Source of the DNA: Macrostomum hystrix | Lineage: Eukaryota > Platyhelminthes > Macrostomidae | DNA: 64,000 bases | Assembly (NCBI GenBank): GCA_950097015.1 | Contig: CATNEN010000025.1 | Coordinates: 9,233,001 to 9,297,000, forward strand | Direction: 5' to 3' | Shown here: piece by piece, positions 42,901-55,300 of the stretch | Layout: the number at the start of each line of letters is the position of its first letter | How positions within the stretch are numbered: position 1 is the stretch's first letter | Notes under the pieces: generated by a model | The model's input: the letters and a program-made list of their open reading frames with translations, nothing else | What the model was told of the DNA's origin: nothing | Database searches by the model: none | Made by a program: the position numbers and the translations under genes

Positions 42901-45900
42901 ACACAGCCTCCGGCAGTCAGCAACAGCAGCAGCAGCCCGCACCGCAGCTTCTTTGGTCGATAAACGAGGAGCGAGCATCCGATGGCTATGGCCCCACTCC
43001 CGGCAGCGTCAACAATCAGATCCTCTGCCTGGCCTGCTCCACTGACGGCCAGCGATTCGTGACCGGCGGCGCCGATGGAGTCATTCGGGTCTACGACACG
43101 CGCCGGCGCTGCCTGACAAACCTGTGCCAGGCTGGTAGCCTGTCAGCTGGACGGGTCGACGGCCATCGCGGCCGAGTCTGCGCCCTCGCCTATCACCCGC
43201 AGGGCAGGCGCCGGCCGGCCGAGTTTGGCCACCTGTTCATCTCCGGCGGCTGGGACAACACCGTCCAGATCTGGGACGACCGCAAGCCGCGCAGCCTGTG
43301 GGTGTACTTCGGACCCCACGTCTGCGGATCGGACGCCATCGATGTCGACGCTGTGCAGGGGCACATTCTCACTGGCAGCTGGGAGCGGCACAAGTCCATG
43401 CTGCAGGTGAATGCGGTTTTGGCAGAAATACCAAGAAAAATCCGAAGAACTATAAGTGGGAATTCCATGGAAAATCCGTTGGAATTCCATGCATAGCTGC
43501 CATGAACTTTGGGATGAATTGTAGGAAAGTCAGCACAAACATTTAGAAACACCTACACAAGATAATTAAATCATTTTTTCAGCAATAAAATAATTACTTA
43601 TTACATATGCCCTAATCCGGCCAGATGTGCAAGACACAGGAACCGTAGCTTGCTTTGATTTACACGGGTGCATTATCATCGCACATCTATCTTACAGTAG
43701 GTATTCACCCAGTCAGTTTTACCATGTCTCTAATTAATCCACACCCGAAAAAACACAAAACACGTACTGCCTGCAACATTGCACAAAAACACATAACCAG
43801 AACACACGACACACTTAAAAGGTGTGGAAATTCAACGAGGACGCAGCGCACGGCCGGCTGGACCTGGACGACAAGTCCGTCCAGGAGGACATGCTGCGCG
43901 GCAGGCCGCTGGGCGAGCTGCAGCAGGACCCCACCGGGACGCCGTCGATGGGCTACGTGGCCCAGTGGCTGGGCGGGCAGTACATGGTGTTCGGCGGCAG
44001 CAACGCCAACGCGTTGAAGATTGTGGACCGCAGCACTCTGAACGTGAGTAGAATTACTATGAAGGGTGAAATCTAGCTAGCCAAATCTGAACTCATTCAG
44101 TTCAGCTGAGTTCATATAACCCACAACACGCTCTGCATCCAAGCAGATGGTCATTAATTGCACAGTTTTTTATCCAATGCTCTCTTGCCCTCGTGTGCAT
44201 GTGTCGCTTGGTTTTTCCTATGTAGGAAACGCTCTGATCCTCAGAGCAGCGAAATTGGTAAACAACACCGGCCTTAAGAGCAAGAGGAACATCTGACTTG
44301 AGTCGGCTAGCATAGCGACCAATCTTTTCAGTGTGGAACACAATGCGAACACTGCATTTAACCCATTTTCTAAAAGTTTTCTCCAGCTTTTTCCTGAAGT
44401 CAAGCGACACACCACCAAAGTATGGGAGAGTGATCATAGCACCCCAGGCCTCGGTCTCAGATTGCTTGAGCCCACCACTGTTGGAGACTTTCTTAGTGAC
44501 GAATCCGTTAACGATGCGGCACTCTCGTAAGCCTGTACCCGCGCTAAAGGCTTGCAATGAAAATGTAATTATACAGTCAGATACGTATTTTTTATGCGTC
44601 TGTTTTGCAACCCAGCCTGTACTAGTTTAACACCTTTTTATCACGAGCCAGTATCTTATAAATTATTCGCATTTTTTCATATGGAAATGCCGATACGAAG
44701 GCTGACTTAAAGACTGAATTCATTCTTATATGGTTTGGGTCGCGTGCTGTAGCCGCGGAGAGAGTAAAGGCTGCTTTTTGTTTACTCTCCTTTGATGGTA
44801 AAATGCATAATTCTTTAAAAAAATCTACAACCATGCGTTCCAGCCGCGTTTAACACAAGAAAGAACATTGTATTCTATTTTATTATATTTTTAATAGACA
44901 TAGTTCTCTTTTTTCAGTATCTACTAAATATCCAACAAATCCGCAGGAAAATCCAGAGCATGGGCTTAAAGTTTCCCCTCTATCCGATGCAATAACAGGA
45001 ATAACATCGCCATCATCGAGATATTCAACGTCTCTCGTCGGGATTTCTGGTGGCAAAAACCACAAACATGAGCATAATTTTTCTGCTCACAAAATTTCAT
45101 CATGTAACCATGTCTGCTTTGATTGTTACGAGTAACTATGTTTTATTGCTTCTAATATACTAAAAATGAAAATTTATTACTAATTTTGATTAACCTATAT
45201 GGATTCGCCAATATAGAGGATTATGCAGAGCAATGTTACTTGTTCTTGTCACTAGAGAATCGCTGAATGTCTCGACGATGCTGACGTCGGACGGCTTTGA
45301 AAGTTAGTTCATCGTGAAGGGTGGAAAATTTGGATCTATATGGTGGACTTTCACGAAAATTGTTTGTAAGCTGAATAACACTAGTCAGGTCATGTTAGCT
45401 GATTTATTATGCACAGACTGGTCGATGAATGTACATTGATTATTGAAACGATTTGATAGGTTGAGGGCTAAAACATGCACTGACACGCAGGTGCATATGC
45501 GGTGTGTAAACACTGCTAGAGTGTGACAGCGCACGAGAGAAAGGAGTAAGATAACATAGAAAGTAGACCAGGTCTAAAGCATAAAAGTGCAACCGCAAAC
45601 CCAACATTGTTCGTTCTGTTTGGAAGCTATCGTGAAGTGGGCAGTGGGCATTTGAAATACTCCCCGTGGTCCTTCCCCTGGGGTGAGTAGAGTGTTCTTT
45701 CTACTGTTAATACGGCAGTGTGAATGAGCCCTTAGGAGCTTGTCGTGTAACTTACGACCTTGAGGACCAGCCTCCGAGGCACAGTGAGAGTACCTGCGTA
45801 CGTGTGTGCTCAGGGGTCAGTGGAATGTGCATAATTGCCTCCACGCTGGCTGCGGGTCTATTGTCACCAAATGATGCGCCAGTGCCCACTCGATCCCAAA

Positions 45901-46098
45901 TCCCATACCCAGATCGTTGCTGGTGTGGTCAGCCTACCCAAGGGCATCTATTCGCTGGCCTCCCTGACTCACGATCCCAGCTCAGCTGCAGCAGCGTCGA
46001 CCGGCTCCGCGGCAGCCACCGAAGGCCGGCGGCTAAGCCATCGGCTGGCCTTCTGTGCGGGCAGTCGACTCTACGTGATGAAATTTGAGCGCAAATGA
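39947..46098 (+). CDS. WD40 beta-propeller protein of unknown function, 5 exons, complete
   Basis: Exons: 39947-40113, 41691-41922, about 42825-43406, 43822-44043, 45913-46098. Phases match at every junction (first intron phase 2, the rest phase 0), giving about 462 codons. The protein has about six to seven WD-like repeats: [74 protein letters not shown] and a last strand [15 protein letters not shown]. Poly-glutamine tracts interrupt it in exons 2 and 3. [15 protein letters not shown] between repeats looks like a family-specific loop, but I cannot name the family. Exon 3's acceptor is ambiguous: AG at 42824, any of the following CAGs, or AG at 42779 all keep frame. It is probably an intracellular scaffold; no signal peptide or extra catalytic domain is seen. 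Confidence 0.85.
40160..40950. repeat. 22/21-bp minisatellite in WD40 gene intron 1
   Basis: About 24 units of CTTCAGTCCTCTCAAGAACT plus GC (22 bp), switching at about 40690 to some 12 units of CTTCAGTTACTCAAGAACTG plus C (21 bp). The switch shows two successive expansions of related units. The long open frames across it are by-products of the stop-free unit. Confidence 0.95.
42007..42402 (-). mobile_element. 5'-truncated copy of the full-length non-LTR element
   Basis: Bases 42021-42388 match 33229-33603 with only two substitutions that I can find by eye. They hold the element 3' UTR and the last roughly 280 bases of ORF2. The flanking direct repeats CGGGATTTCCTGAC (42007-42020 and 42389-42402) are a 14-bp target-site duplication. 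It inserted antisense into intron 2 of the WD40 gene and must be recent. Confidence 0.93.
42537..42682 (+). mobile_element. SINE family 2, internally deleted
   Basis: Contains GAAGGCTTGGGGGCTTGTCG, AACCTCCAAGGCACAGTGAA and ACTGTACACTGCCTG, then jumps to the 3' end GCAGCCCTCCTGCCATTATT. The tRNA head is missing. It lies in WD40 intron 2. Confidence 0.65.
44100..44560 (-). mobile_element. Penelope-like retroelement fragment (GIY-YIG endonuclease region)
   Basis: A 151-codon minus-strand frame encodes [17 protein letters not shown], a junction typical of the end of the Penelope reverse transcriptase region, and then [20 protein letters not shown] and [10 protein letters not shown], the GIY-YIG nuclease core with its conserved tyrosines and arginine. 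The reverse transcriptase itself is absent, so it is a 3' remnant. It lies in intron 4 of the WD40 gene, antisense to the gene. Confidence 0.7.
44561..45719. other. WD40 gene intron 4, unassigned part
   Basis: Only short frames without recognisable motifs. I find no additional exon that would fit between exons 4 and 5. Confidence 0.4.
45722..45893 (+). mobile_element. SINE family 2 fragment beside the WD40 exon 5 acceptor
   Basis: Matches GGAGCTTGTCGTGTAACTTA, CAGCCTCCGAGGCACAGTGA and CTGGCTGCGGGTCTATTGTC. Its homology stops about 20 bases before the acceptor AG at 45911-45912. Confidence 0.65.
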
Positions 46099-47261
46099 GG
46101 GGACGGCTTCAGCATCAGCTTTCTCCTTCAGTTCAAGCAAACTCGCAGAGCAAATTTATGGAATCACGAAAGTTTAACAGTGAATTGCTTTAAAAGTCAG
46201 ATTTTTTAATATTGCAAATTGAATCGGATTTTACTCGCTATTCTAGACAGCTTAATAGATTTTATTGACACTGCGGGTCAGTACCCAAAAGCTTTGATCA
46301 GAAGAGAAATCGTTTTAGGGCAAATTCTGTATATAATTTGGACTTTTGTACCTTATGTAGCCCCGCAAATTATATACAATTTTTATGATTCAATTAATTC
46401 AGGTAAAAATTGAATACTTTGATTCTGCAAATAGCTACTTAAGTGGTTACGTAGTTTATGGATTAGCAATAGAATGACATTTTCAGTAGCTTTGTTGTAT
46501 TTTATTTAATCCCCAGCTTGGCCCGGCCTATTGGCTATAAATTCTGTGCATTTATTATTTAATCGGCCTAGGCCGTTAAATGATTTAACGGCCTAGGCCG
46601 ACTAAACATATAGTCTATGGTCACAGTTGCTGTAAACAGTTTTAGGCACAGATTCTATATTACCTATGTAATATAATAGGTAATATAGAATCTGTGGTTT
46701 TAGGTTTGCAATCTCGTGAGCCGGGCCAAGCTTTAGGATTAAATACTATATTAAATAATTAAATAATACCCTGTTGAAATCGTTGTCTATGGCCTTGGAA
46801 CGGCTTCGGACTGCGCTTCTGGGACTCGGCTTCGCCTCGGCCAAGAAACGCGTCCTCAGCCTTTCCTAGGCCAAAGAAACGAAATCAGGGGGTATTATTC
46901 TATACTTCATTTTTGTTATCTTTTCGCATGCCATGCAGCACTCCTTTTTACGATTTTATCTTCTTTACCGTTCTACTTATAGTGGAGAACATTGAAATCG
47001 TATGCCTATTTTTATCCGAATTGTACATGCAATTTTATTTAACGAACGTAGTCGCAACATTAAATTTTGTATCTGATAAAATGCTTTTTCTATTGTACTT
47101 TTGTTGATCCGAACAAAATTTTGAATACCAAATAAACATCTGATTTAAAATAAGCTATTCCGAACAATATTGTCTCGTTATTGTCTTTTGACTATTAAGC
47201 TTTGTTCGGTCCCAAAGCTACTAATTTTGCCGCAGAAATGTGCTTACGAATTGTATAGGGC
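46099..47261. other. 3' flank of the WD40 gene
   Basis: No gene recognised. A palindrome-rich stretch with GGCCTAGGCCG motifs occurs at 46560-46600, and the long hairpin at 46647-46696 is listed separately. No canonical poly(A) signal is obvious close to the stop codon. Confidence 0.4.
46647..46696. repeat. 21-bp perfect inverted repeat (hairpin)
   Basis: Arms 46647-46667 and 46676-46696 are exact reverse complements (CACAGATTCTATATTACCTA plus T), separated by GTAATATA. The flanks carry TTTTAGG on both sides in the same orientation. It may be a remnant of a small inverted-repeat element. Confidence 0.85.
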
Positions 47262-47590
47262 TGTAGGGGGATTATTTGTGGGTAATGATTGATGTGTGTT
47301 AGTCAAGACACGTTTATTGTGCGCATTTAGTGCATCAGCAAGTTCGAAGGAATCTGAAAGTATTCTCGAGGTCTTTAAAGGAAAAGGAAGATGAACACCG
47401 TAGATATAACTGTAACAGCTTGAGACTTGAAAAGTCTATGGTTGAAACCACAGCAAACGAACTTGTGGGGAAAAGTACAACAGAGAGGGATTGATCGATA
47501 CCTACCAGAAACAAAACAAAACAAAACACAAACACACAAAATACAACACAAAACGAGACCACCGCTATAGTTAGGACTCTTAGAACAACA
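47262..47590 (-). mobile_element. Candidate 3' LTR of the Ty3/Gypsy relic
   Basis: On the minus strand the sequence GGAGGAGGGCA, a plausible polypurine tract, is followed by TGTTGTTCTAAG. The segment contains an AATAAA and ends at CCCCCTACA, giving a TG...CA unit of 329 bases. It lies directly after the end of the integrase-encoding region. No second LTR is visible, so the boundaries are provisional. Confidence 0.4.
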
Positions 47591-47639
47591 TGCCCTCCTC
47601 CGATAATGGTCTTCATTCAGCATTTTATCGCCTAGACTA

Positions 47640-48500
47640 TATTTAAATGTTATTAAGATTTAGTAATGTCCCGAGTAGCGGTGGCAGTAGCGAAGTGGTT
47701 ACTCTTTGGCACGAAACGATCAGGGGCGACCCGGTTTCGGCCGCTTCTCCGTGGGCGCACGTCATCTTCTCGGTCATAGGCCTGATTCTCGGTCTGATTC
47801 TGGGTCTCGATAGCAGCCAACTAACACATTCCCCCAGTAACTTGCATGTTTCCAGCCGCATCATCCTCATCCACATCAAATCCTGGGGATTGTGTGGCAA
47901 AATGGAGCAAGTTGGTTTGAGCTCGCGAAGCCAATATTGTCTCCGGTCAGTATCCAAGCCGTATTTTGGCCGGCCGTCATTTCAAAGGTCGCTGGGGTTG
48001 CAACAGCCGAGCTATTAGGCGAGTAGATTATTCAACATTGTACATGGTTCAACATGCGATACAACCGGGACTCGAAGTCGTCTTCCGTAGAGAATTTCGG
48101 CTGGGCAGCTTCCTCGGCCGAGGCTGAGTTTCGATGGTGCAGGAGCACTTTCTGCAAGCAGTGGCGGGATTTCATGTGCGATATTCTTTCAGACCAGACA
48201 CGAAGCGCCGACTTGACTGCTTACAGCTCTTTCGGCTGCCCCATTCGCCTCGGGATAATATGGCGGTGACTCCATTTTGCGTGCGCCGTTGACGCGCTGC
48301 AACCATGAGGTGAGCGGGTCTGCCGTAAACTCGGGTGTGTTGTCCGACACTACTGTCTCCGGAACGCCAAATCGTGTGAATGCGGTTCTGAGGCAATGCA
48401 TGACGGAATTGGTTGACCGGTCGCGGCATGGGAAGGCCCCTATCCAACTTAAGAAAGAATCCACGACGACTAAAATGTTGCCATCGTTGCCAATGGGCAC
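47640..48500 (-). pseudogene. Ty3/Gypsy retrotransposon integrase relic
   Basis: The minus strand at 48500-48230 encodes the integrase core: ILVVVDSFLSW, FGVPETVVSDNTPEF (SDN with the second catalytic aspartate) and PPYYPEANGAAERAV (with the catalytic glutamate). After a stop, CPAEILYGRRLRVPV follows near 48070, and further down RPRRSGRNRVAPDR, typical of the polyprotein C-terminus. Stops and frameshifts break it. A SINE interrupts its upstream side at about 48500. Confidence 0.72.
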
Positions 48501-48775
48501 TTGGGCGACTCTGCCCATTTCGCTGACTCGTATGCACACACGCACACAGATACCGAAATCAGGCATATGCTCACACAGGTGTGTACATCTGCCCTGAATA
48601 TCTCATAGACAAGAATTGTACACTTTCACAATGCCATTGAGGTTGACCCTCGATGGCGTAAATTGCCTTCTCTCCGCAACTGCGCCCCAAAGTAATGTGG
48701 CCTCGCCACGGAATCGAGCTTAAGGACCTTGGTACGAGAGGCAAACGCGTTAGACCGCCATTCCAATCATCCACC
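48495..48775 (-). mobile_element. SINE family 2 copy, antisense, inserted in the Gypsy relic
   Basis: Nearly complete reversed copy: CTGCCCATTTCGCTGACTCG, CACACAGGTGTGTACATCTG, AATGTGGCCTCGCCACGGAA and a head ending GAGGCAAACGCGTTAGACCG. It cuts the integrase open frame at its N-terminal side. Confidence 0.75.
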
Positions 48776-48794
48776 TGATTGTGGTTCAATTGTG

Positions 48795-48856
48795 GTTGTA
48801 GCCTGGTGATTAGAGCGTCGGACTAACGACTTGAAGGGCGGGGATTCGACCGCACC
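48795..48856 (+). mobile_element. SINE family 1 head fragment
   Basis: TTGTAGCCTGGTGATTAGAG and GACTTGAAGGGCGGGGATTC match the tRNA-like head (A and B box region). The body is missing. Confidence 0.55.
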
Positions 48857-49350
48857 ACGGCGGCCTAACCACGTCCAAATAAATTGCAGCGTTGTCAGAG
48901 CAAGCCACGTCATCCTACTGCAATGTGGATTTATCTGTTTTTGGCTGGTCAGCCTCACCATCGCGATGTTAGAAAAAAGCTACCGCACGGCTACCCAAAG
49001 GAGTCCCCAGCCGGTCATGCTCTGCTGATTTTTAGAACTCTTGAGATGATTTGAGCCTAACACAAGCTCAGGTAACATCTCTAGCCTCGCACTATTTACC
49101 TGTCTTGTTTCTCTTGTCTCTAACGGCAACCGGAATGGAGCAGTTGTTGAATTATTAATCATCCCTCACCATCAGACAGACGATGCAGCCAGAAGTCAGT
49201 TAATAAATACTTAATGAGTGAGCAGTCACGTCGATATCTACTTCCTGAGTAGGAGTGCTCAGCTTAAGTTTAAAAGTCAGCGCTGGGCCGGATTTTTTAA
49301 CTACCTTCCGTCTCCAAGCATTGAGAGCCAGAACACCTTAAGCCAAAATC
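48857..49350. other. 5' flank of the TSP1/SRCR gene
   Basis: No gene or array recognised. No clear TATA box was seen. A CT-rich ACCTTCCGTCTCCAAG lies about 40 bases before the start codon and could be a splice acceptor. Confidence 0.35.
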
Positions 49351-52300
49351 ATGCGAAACATATACGGGCCGATTCTCGCCCTACTGATGATCATCGCCGT
49401 CTCGCTGTCGCCATCGGAGGCCGCTGGCTCCGGCACTGTGGCCACTTATTCCACCTCTAACGCGCAGATGAACAAGCGCATCGTCGGCTGCCCGCTGATG
49501 GACGTCTCGGCGGGTAGTGTCGACGCTCCTGCCGCCGCCGCCGCTATTGGGCCCGGACTGTCAGCCGTAGCCGCCACCAAGTCGATGCAGGGCTGCGCCG
49601 CGTTGTGCCGCGCCCGCTCGCCAAACTGCGCCGCCTTCGCATTCAGCGCCACCGAGGCAAAGTGCGAACTGAGCACAGGAAAGCCAGGCACCGGAGGCTG
49701 CGCGCTTAGCAGCGCCGAAGGCTGGATGGCCTTCAATCTGGATGACTTCAAAGCCCCCACCGTGAGTTGCGGAACGGTTTGTGCTGGGTTGTGGGACAAG
49801 GACTACTAAAAAACAACTCTTGTTTAGTAGTCCTTGTTGTGGGATAGAAGGGAAGATTAATTTCAAAAGTCCTAATCCTAAAATACGACTATTAACTTAA
49901 ATATTAACTTTCTTGTTGCTTCTCCATTCTTCTGCCGCAACAATCAGCCACCTGTTGGAGCCTGCCAAGAAGCCGTTAACGCATGCCTCAATAACGGTGT
50001 GTGCCTGTCGCGCACTGAACAAAAGGACGGCAGCTACGTGTGCGCCTGCCAGGTCGGCTTCAGCGGCGACAGGTGCCAGAGCACGGGTGAGAACATTTTC
50101 GAAATTTACCTCGACGCAAACTTTGGCGCTTTGGAATTGTGTGCTTGGTCTACTGCGCCGATAATTTTCAGCTATTCAAAATAAATAGCTCGTACATTGG
50201 TTTCAATCAAAGCGAAAGCAACAGATTGTTTCCGAGAACAGCTGGTACTAGATCGTATTTATTTAACGAATACTTGGTTTGCATACTCAAATACAAACAA
50301 AGGGAAAAAATTTGAGGACGGTCGACTTCTAGCCAGCGAGGAGGCGTTTCTGCGCACTCCGCTGACCGTTTAGCACACCCGAACGAACAGATACGCACAC
50401 AGGTGCACGGTCACACAGGTGTGCAACATTAGCCCTGCCCTTATCATCATCAGGCAGTGTGCACTGTGCCTTGGGGGGCTAACTCTAATAGTCTAAAATT
50501 TCACGAAAATTACCACTCATTCACTCGCATTGTACGGTGCCTTTGAAGCTTGAGTTTACTCCAGGTTGATAATGGGCAAAAAATAAACGAGAAGTTTTTG
50601 CATTTCTCCCACCGGTGCTGAAGTGGCCCAGCCCACCTGGTCCAGCTGGTCGGCCTACAGCACCTGTTCGTCCACCTGCGGTCAGGGGGTGCGCAAACGC
50701 AGCCGAAGCTGCTTGGACGCCAGCGGAAATCCGGTCAATGCGGTGGCGGCCTGCGGCCCCGAAAGTCCCGACGTGTTCGAGGCCTGCAACAGCAGCGTCT
50801 GCCCCAGTGAGTGATGCCTGCAGACTTCAAGAAAAAATCTTTATTGCATTGCAAATCTAGCAAAAGTCTTGCTTTGATAAAGATAGATAGAATAGCACCT
50901 AACCCATGTGTGTCAAATGTATAAGCAAGTGTCATTTAAGAATTTTAGCAGGGTGAAAAGAAAAAGTTAAATGCTTTCTCAAGCACTAAAAAACTTTCTC
51001 GTATTCGCTTTGAATTATTTTCATAGGCTGGTCGGACTGGTCCGAGTGGTCCGTGTGCAACACCACCACGACGTGCGGCCCCGGCGTGCGCCAACGCAGT
51101 CGCAGCTGCGCCAACGGCGGCGTTGTCGGCACCGATTGTCGCGGCAACGCAGTGGAGAGCACACCATGCAACTCAGTGTCCTGCCTGCGTGAGTGTCGCG
51201 CTGTGAAAAAATCTGAGTTTGGGGTGGGGAAAGTAAAGATGAGACTGCTCAACTTTTACTGTCAACGATTGCAGTGCAAAACGCCCCGGTATCGCTCAAC
51301 CCTGTGACGTACGAGCCCATGACCCTTGGCAAGGGATACGTGCAGATCTATAGCGACGTTCTGGCTACCACTGGCTACGTCTGCTCCGATGGCTTCGACA
51401 ACGCCAAGGAGGGCCTCGTTGTCTGCAGATCGCTTGGCTTCGACGGAGTTCAGGCCCTGCCGGGTCTGTATCGCCATGGTTACCTTGGCTTTCACTGAAT
51501 TTCTGTGTTTTGGGTAGCTATGCTCGTACAAATATTTTTTTCTGGTTTTCGGACTTTCCATTTGACTTTATGTGAGCCTTGCCAAATTTTCAAAGCGTAA
51601 GTAAATTTGATTGTCAACTGCAGCCGCAAGTTCGCTGCCTCCAACGCCAGATCAGGCGCTCTACCTACTCAGCAAGCTGGAGTGCAACGGTGACGAGGCC
51701 ACGCTGCAGTCTTGCGCACATTCGCCCTGGTCCAACTCCACCACATGCGCCACTGGGAAAGCGGCATACGTTCTATGCAAGGGTGAGAATGGAGCCAATT
51801 ATATAGACACTGGCGAGTCTGACTGGCTGTCCCACAAATACACTGGGCAGATTGGTAGGTCAGAAGGGCTAGCAGGAGCTGGGGAGGTGAGGGGTGACGG
51901 TGTTTAGAGGCGTGCTGTGGGCTAGCAGGAGTTGGGGAGGTGAGGGGTGACGGTGTTTAGAGGCGTGCTGTGGGCTAGCAGGAGTTGGGGAGGTGAGGGG
52001 TGACGGTGTTTAGAGGCGTGCTGTGGGCTAGCAGGAGTTGGGGAGGTGAGCGGTGAGGGTGTTTAGAGGCGTGCTGTGGGCTAGCAGGAGTTGGGGAGGT
52101 GAGCGGTGAGGGTGTTTAGAGGCGTGCTGTGGGCTAGCAGGAGTTGGGGAGGTGAGCGGTGAGTGTGTTTAGAGGCGTGCTGTGGGCTAGCAGGAGTTGG
52201 GGAGGTGAGCGGTGAGGGTGTTTAGAGGCGTGCTGTGGGCTAGCAGGAGTTGGGGAGGTGAGCGGTGAGGGTGTTTAGAGGCGTGCTGTGGGCTAGCAGG

Positions 52301-55300
52301 AGTTGGGGAGGTGAGCGGTGAGGGTGTTTAGAGGCGTGCTGTGGGCTAGCAGGAGTTGGGGAGGTGAGCGGTGAGGGTGTTTAGAGGCGTGCTGTGGGCT
52401 AGCAGGAGTTGGGGAGGTGAGGGGTGACGGTGTTTAGAGGCGTGCTGTGGGCTAGCAGGAGTTGGGGAGGTGAGCGGTGAGGGTGTTTAGAGGCGTGCTG
52501 TGGGCTAGCAGGAGTTGGGGAGGTGAGGGGTGACGGTGTTTAGAGGCGTGCTGTGGGCTAGCAGGAGTTGGGGAGGTGAGCGGTGAGGGTGTTTAGTGGC
52601 TGCTGTGGCTCGCAAATTTGGGGAGTGAGTGGTGTTTAGTACACCAAAGGCGCCATGCGCCAATCTGTTCCAGTGAACGGCCGCTGGAGCAGCTGGGAGG
52701 GCTGGGAGAGCTGCGAGGGCAAGTGCGGCAGCGCCATCCGCAATCGCAATCGGACCTGCACGAATCCGCGCCCGCTCGGCGGCCTCGGCTGCGATGGCGA
52801 CGGCTTCCAGGAGGCCGTCTGCCCGGGCCTGTCGCCCTGCCCAGGTAAATAGACCCAGGACGCTTGTTGCTGATCAGTTTAACGTCGGGTGTCCCGGGAG
52901 GGTCACGACTCCGCGACAATTTTGAGTGGCTATAGGTGTAAAAATCAAATGACCCGCTGTAGAATTCAGCGCCCGCCTCACCTAAAGTTCCCCTGATACC
53001 TTTCGATTGACGCTCAGAGGCACACAACTTTGCGTACTTGAATCACAAGATTATTTTGTTTTGTTTCTGCAACATAACCTAAGAGGTGGAGTGTTTTTAT
53101 TTTTCTGCGCTCAGACAGTTGCTAATTTTTGCCAAATCATTCAACAGATCACTATTTTTGCTGTGGAGTTTACCTACTTTGTTTAATTGACGCGCTCAAC
53201 GCTATCCCAGCTCACGGAGGCTTTTTTGCGCTGAATACCCTTTCCTAGAAATTCGTGTTGTTCGACTTTTTAATGACGAAAAAGGTAGCCAGTCAAAATG
53301 CTCAATTATATTAGCCACGAAAATTCTGAGCTCAACATAGCTCGTATCTACGAGTATAACTGCTTCATAGCATGTCTTAGATAGAACAATTACACTTGTA
53401 TGTTTTGATCAGACGATTAGAATCTATAAATTTTCCTTACAATTACTTTAAGTAACTATTTTTCTGCGTGCATGAAATATGCATAAGGTAAAAATAAATC
53501 CCTAAGCCAGGTAGACAGACAGGATTTGATAAGCAACAAAAATATTTGCCACCACGAAGTTCACATCCTCAAAAATAATAATCACTGCGTGACGCACAAA
53601 CGGTTGCTACTAGCAACCGAAACAAACCATGCAAACACGTTTTGTTGACTTCATTTATTTTGGTTGAAAATAATTATTTTGTGTGCTGTGAAAGCATAGT
53701 TTCTTCGCTTCCATTCAATACACCGGCCAAAACTGATGCGAAAATTCTAATTTCAGTTTATAACTTTCAGAAAAGCATTTAAGATGTAGTACGTTGAAAA
53801 CGGATGCCAACACTACAGAAGTTTAAGCTTTGTTTGACAGTTTAAACTGTTTACCACTATTTGCGATGCTGATTAGTAAGCAAGTATTTTTAGGAAGAAA
53901 TGACAATGCGATCAAAACGAGCAGGTTTTCGATTAGATTAGAGATCAAGTCCAGGTGGATTTTTTAGAGTACCACTAGAGTACCGCTGATTAGCTAAATT
54001 CAGAATCGCCATTGGCTGAGTAGGTTAATATCATTGCCAAAGAAGGAATCACGATTTTGTGAGGAAGAGAATCCAAGTTGTTTGAAGATGGGCAATCCCT
54101 AGTGTCTGAGGTGGGGAATCCAAAGTGCCTAAAGATGGGCAATCCTTAGTGTCTGAGGTGGGGAATCCAAAGTGCCTAAAGATGGGCAATCCCTAGTGTC
54201 TGAGGTGGGGAATCCAAAGTGCCTAAAGATGGGCAATCCTTAGTGTCTGAGGTGGGGAATCCAAAGTGCCTAAAGATGGGCAATCCCTAGTGTCTGAGGT
54301 GGGGAATCCAAAGTGCCTAAAGATGGGCAATCCCTAGTGTCTGAGGTGGGGAATCCAAAGTGCCTAAAGATGGGCAATCCCTAGTGTCTGAGGTGGGGAA
54401 TCCAAAGTGCCTAAAGATGGGCAATCCCTAGTGTCTGAGGTGGGGAATCCAAATTGTTTGAAGATGGGCAATCCCTAGTGTCTGAGGTGGGGAATCCAAA
54501 GTGCCTAAAGATGGGCAATCCCTAGTGCCTGAGGTGGGGAATCCAAAGTGCCTAAAGATGGGCAATCCCTAGTGCCTGAGGTGGGGAATCCAAAGTGCCT
54601 AAAGATGGGCAATCCCTAGTGCCTGAGGTGGGGAAAATAAAAGTGCCTAAAGATGGGCAATCCCTAGTGTCTGAGGTGGGGAATCCAAAGTGCCTAAAGA
54701 TGGGCAATCCCTAGTGTCTGAGATGGGGAATCCAAAGAGCCTAAAGATGGGCAATCCCTAGTGCCTGAGATGGGGAATCCAAAGTGCCTAAAGTTGGGCA
54801 ATCCCTAGTGTCTGAGGTGGGGAATCCAAATTGTTTGAAGATGGGCAATCCCTAGTGTCTGAGGTGGGGAATCCAAAGTGCCTAAAGATGGGCAATCCTT
54901 AGTGTCTGAGGTGGGGAATCCAAAGTGCCTAAAGTTGGGCAATCCCTAGTGTCTGAGGTGGGGAATCCAAAGTGCCTAAAGATGGGCAATCCCTAGTGCC
55001 TGAGGTGGGGAATCCAAAGTGCCTAAAGATGGGCAATCCCTAGTGCCTGAGGTGGGGAATCCAAAGTGCCTAAAGATGGGCAATCCCTAGTGTCTGAGGT
55101 GGGGAATCCAAAGTGCCTAAAGATTGGGCAATCCCTAGTGTCTGAGGTGGGGAATCCAAAGTGCCTAAAGATGGGCAATCCCTAGTGTCTGAGGTGGGGA
55201 ATCCAAAGTGCCTAAAGTTGGGCAATCCCTAGTGTCTGAGGTGGGGAATCCAAAGTGCCTAAAGATGGGCAATCCCTAGTGCCTGAGGTGGGGAATCCAA

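Noticed and set aside
45240-45470. A possible coding relic ([13 protein letters not shown] and following)
   Set aside because: It is open for only a short distance with an internal stop, and I could not connect it to any family.
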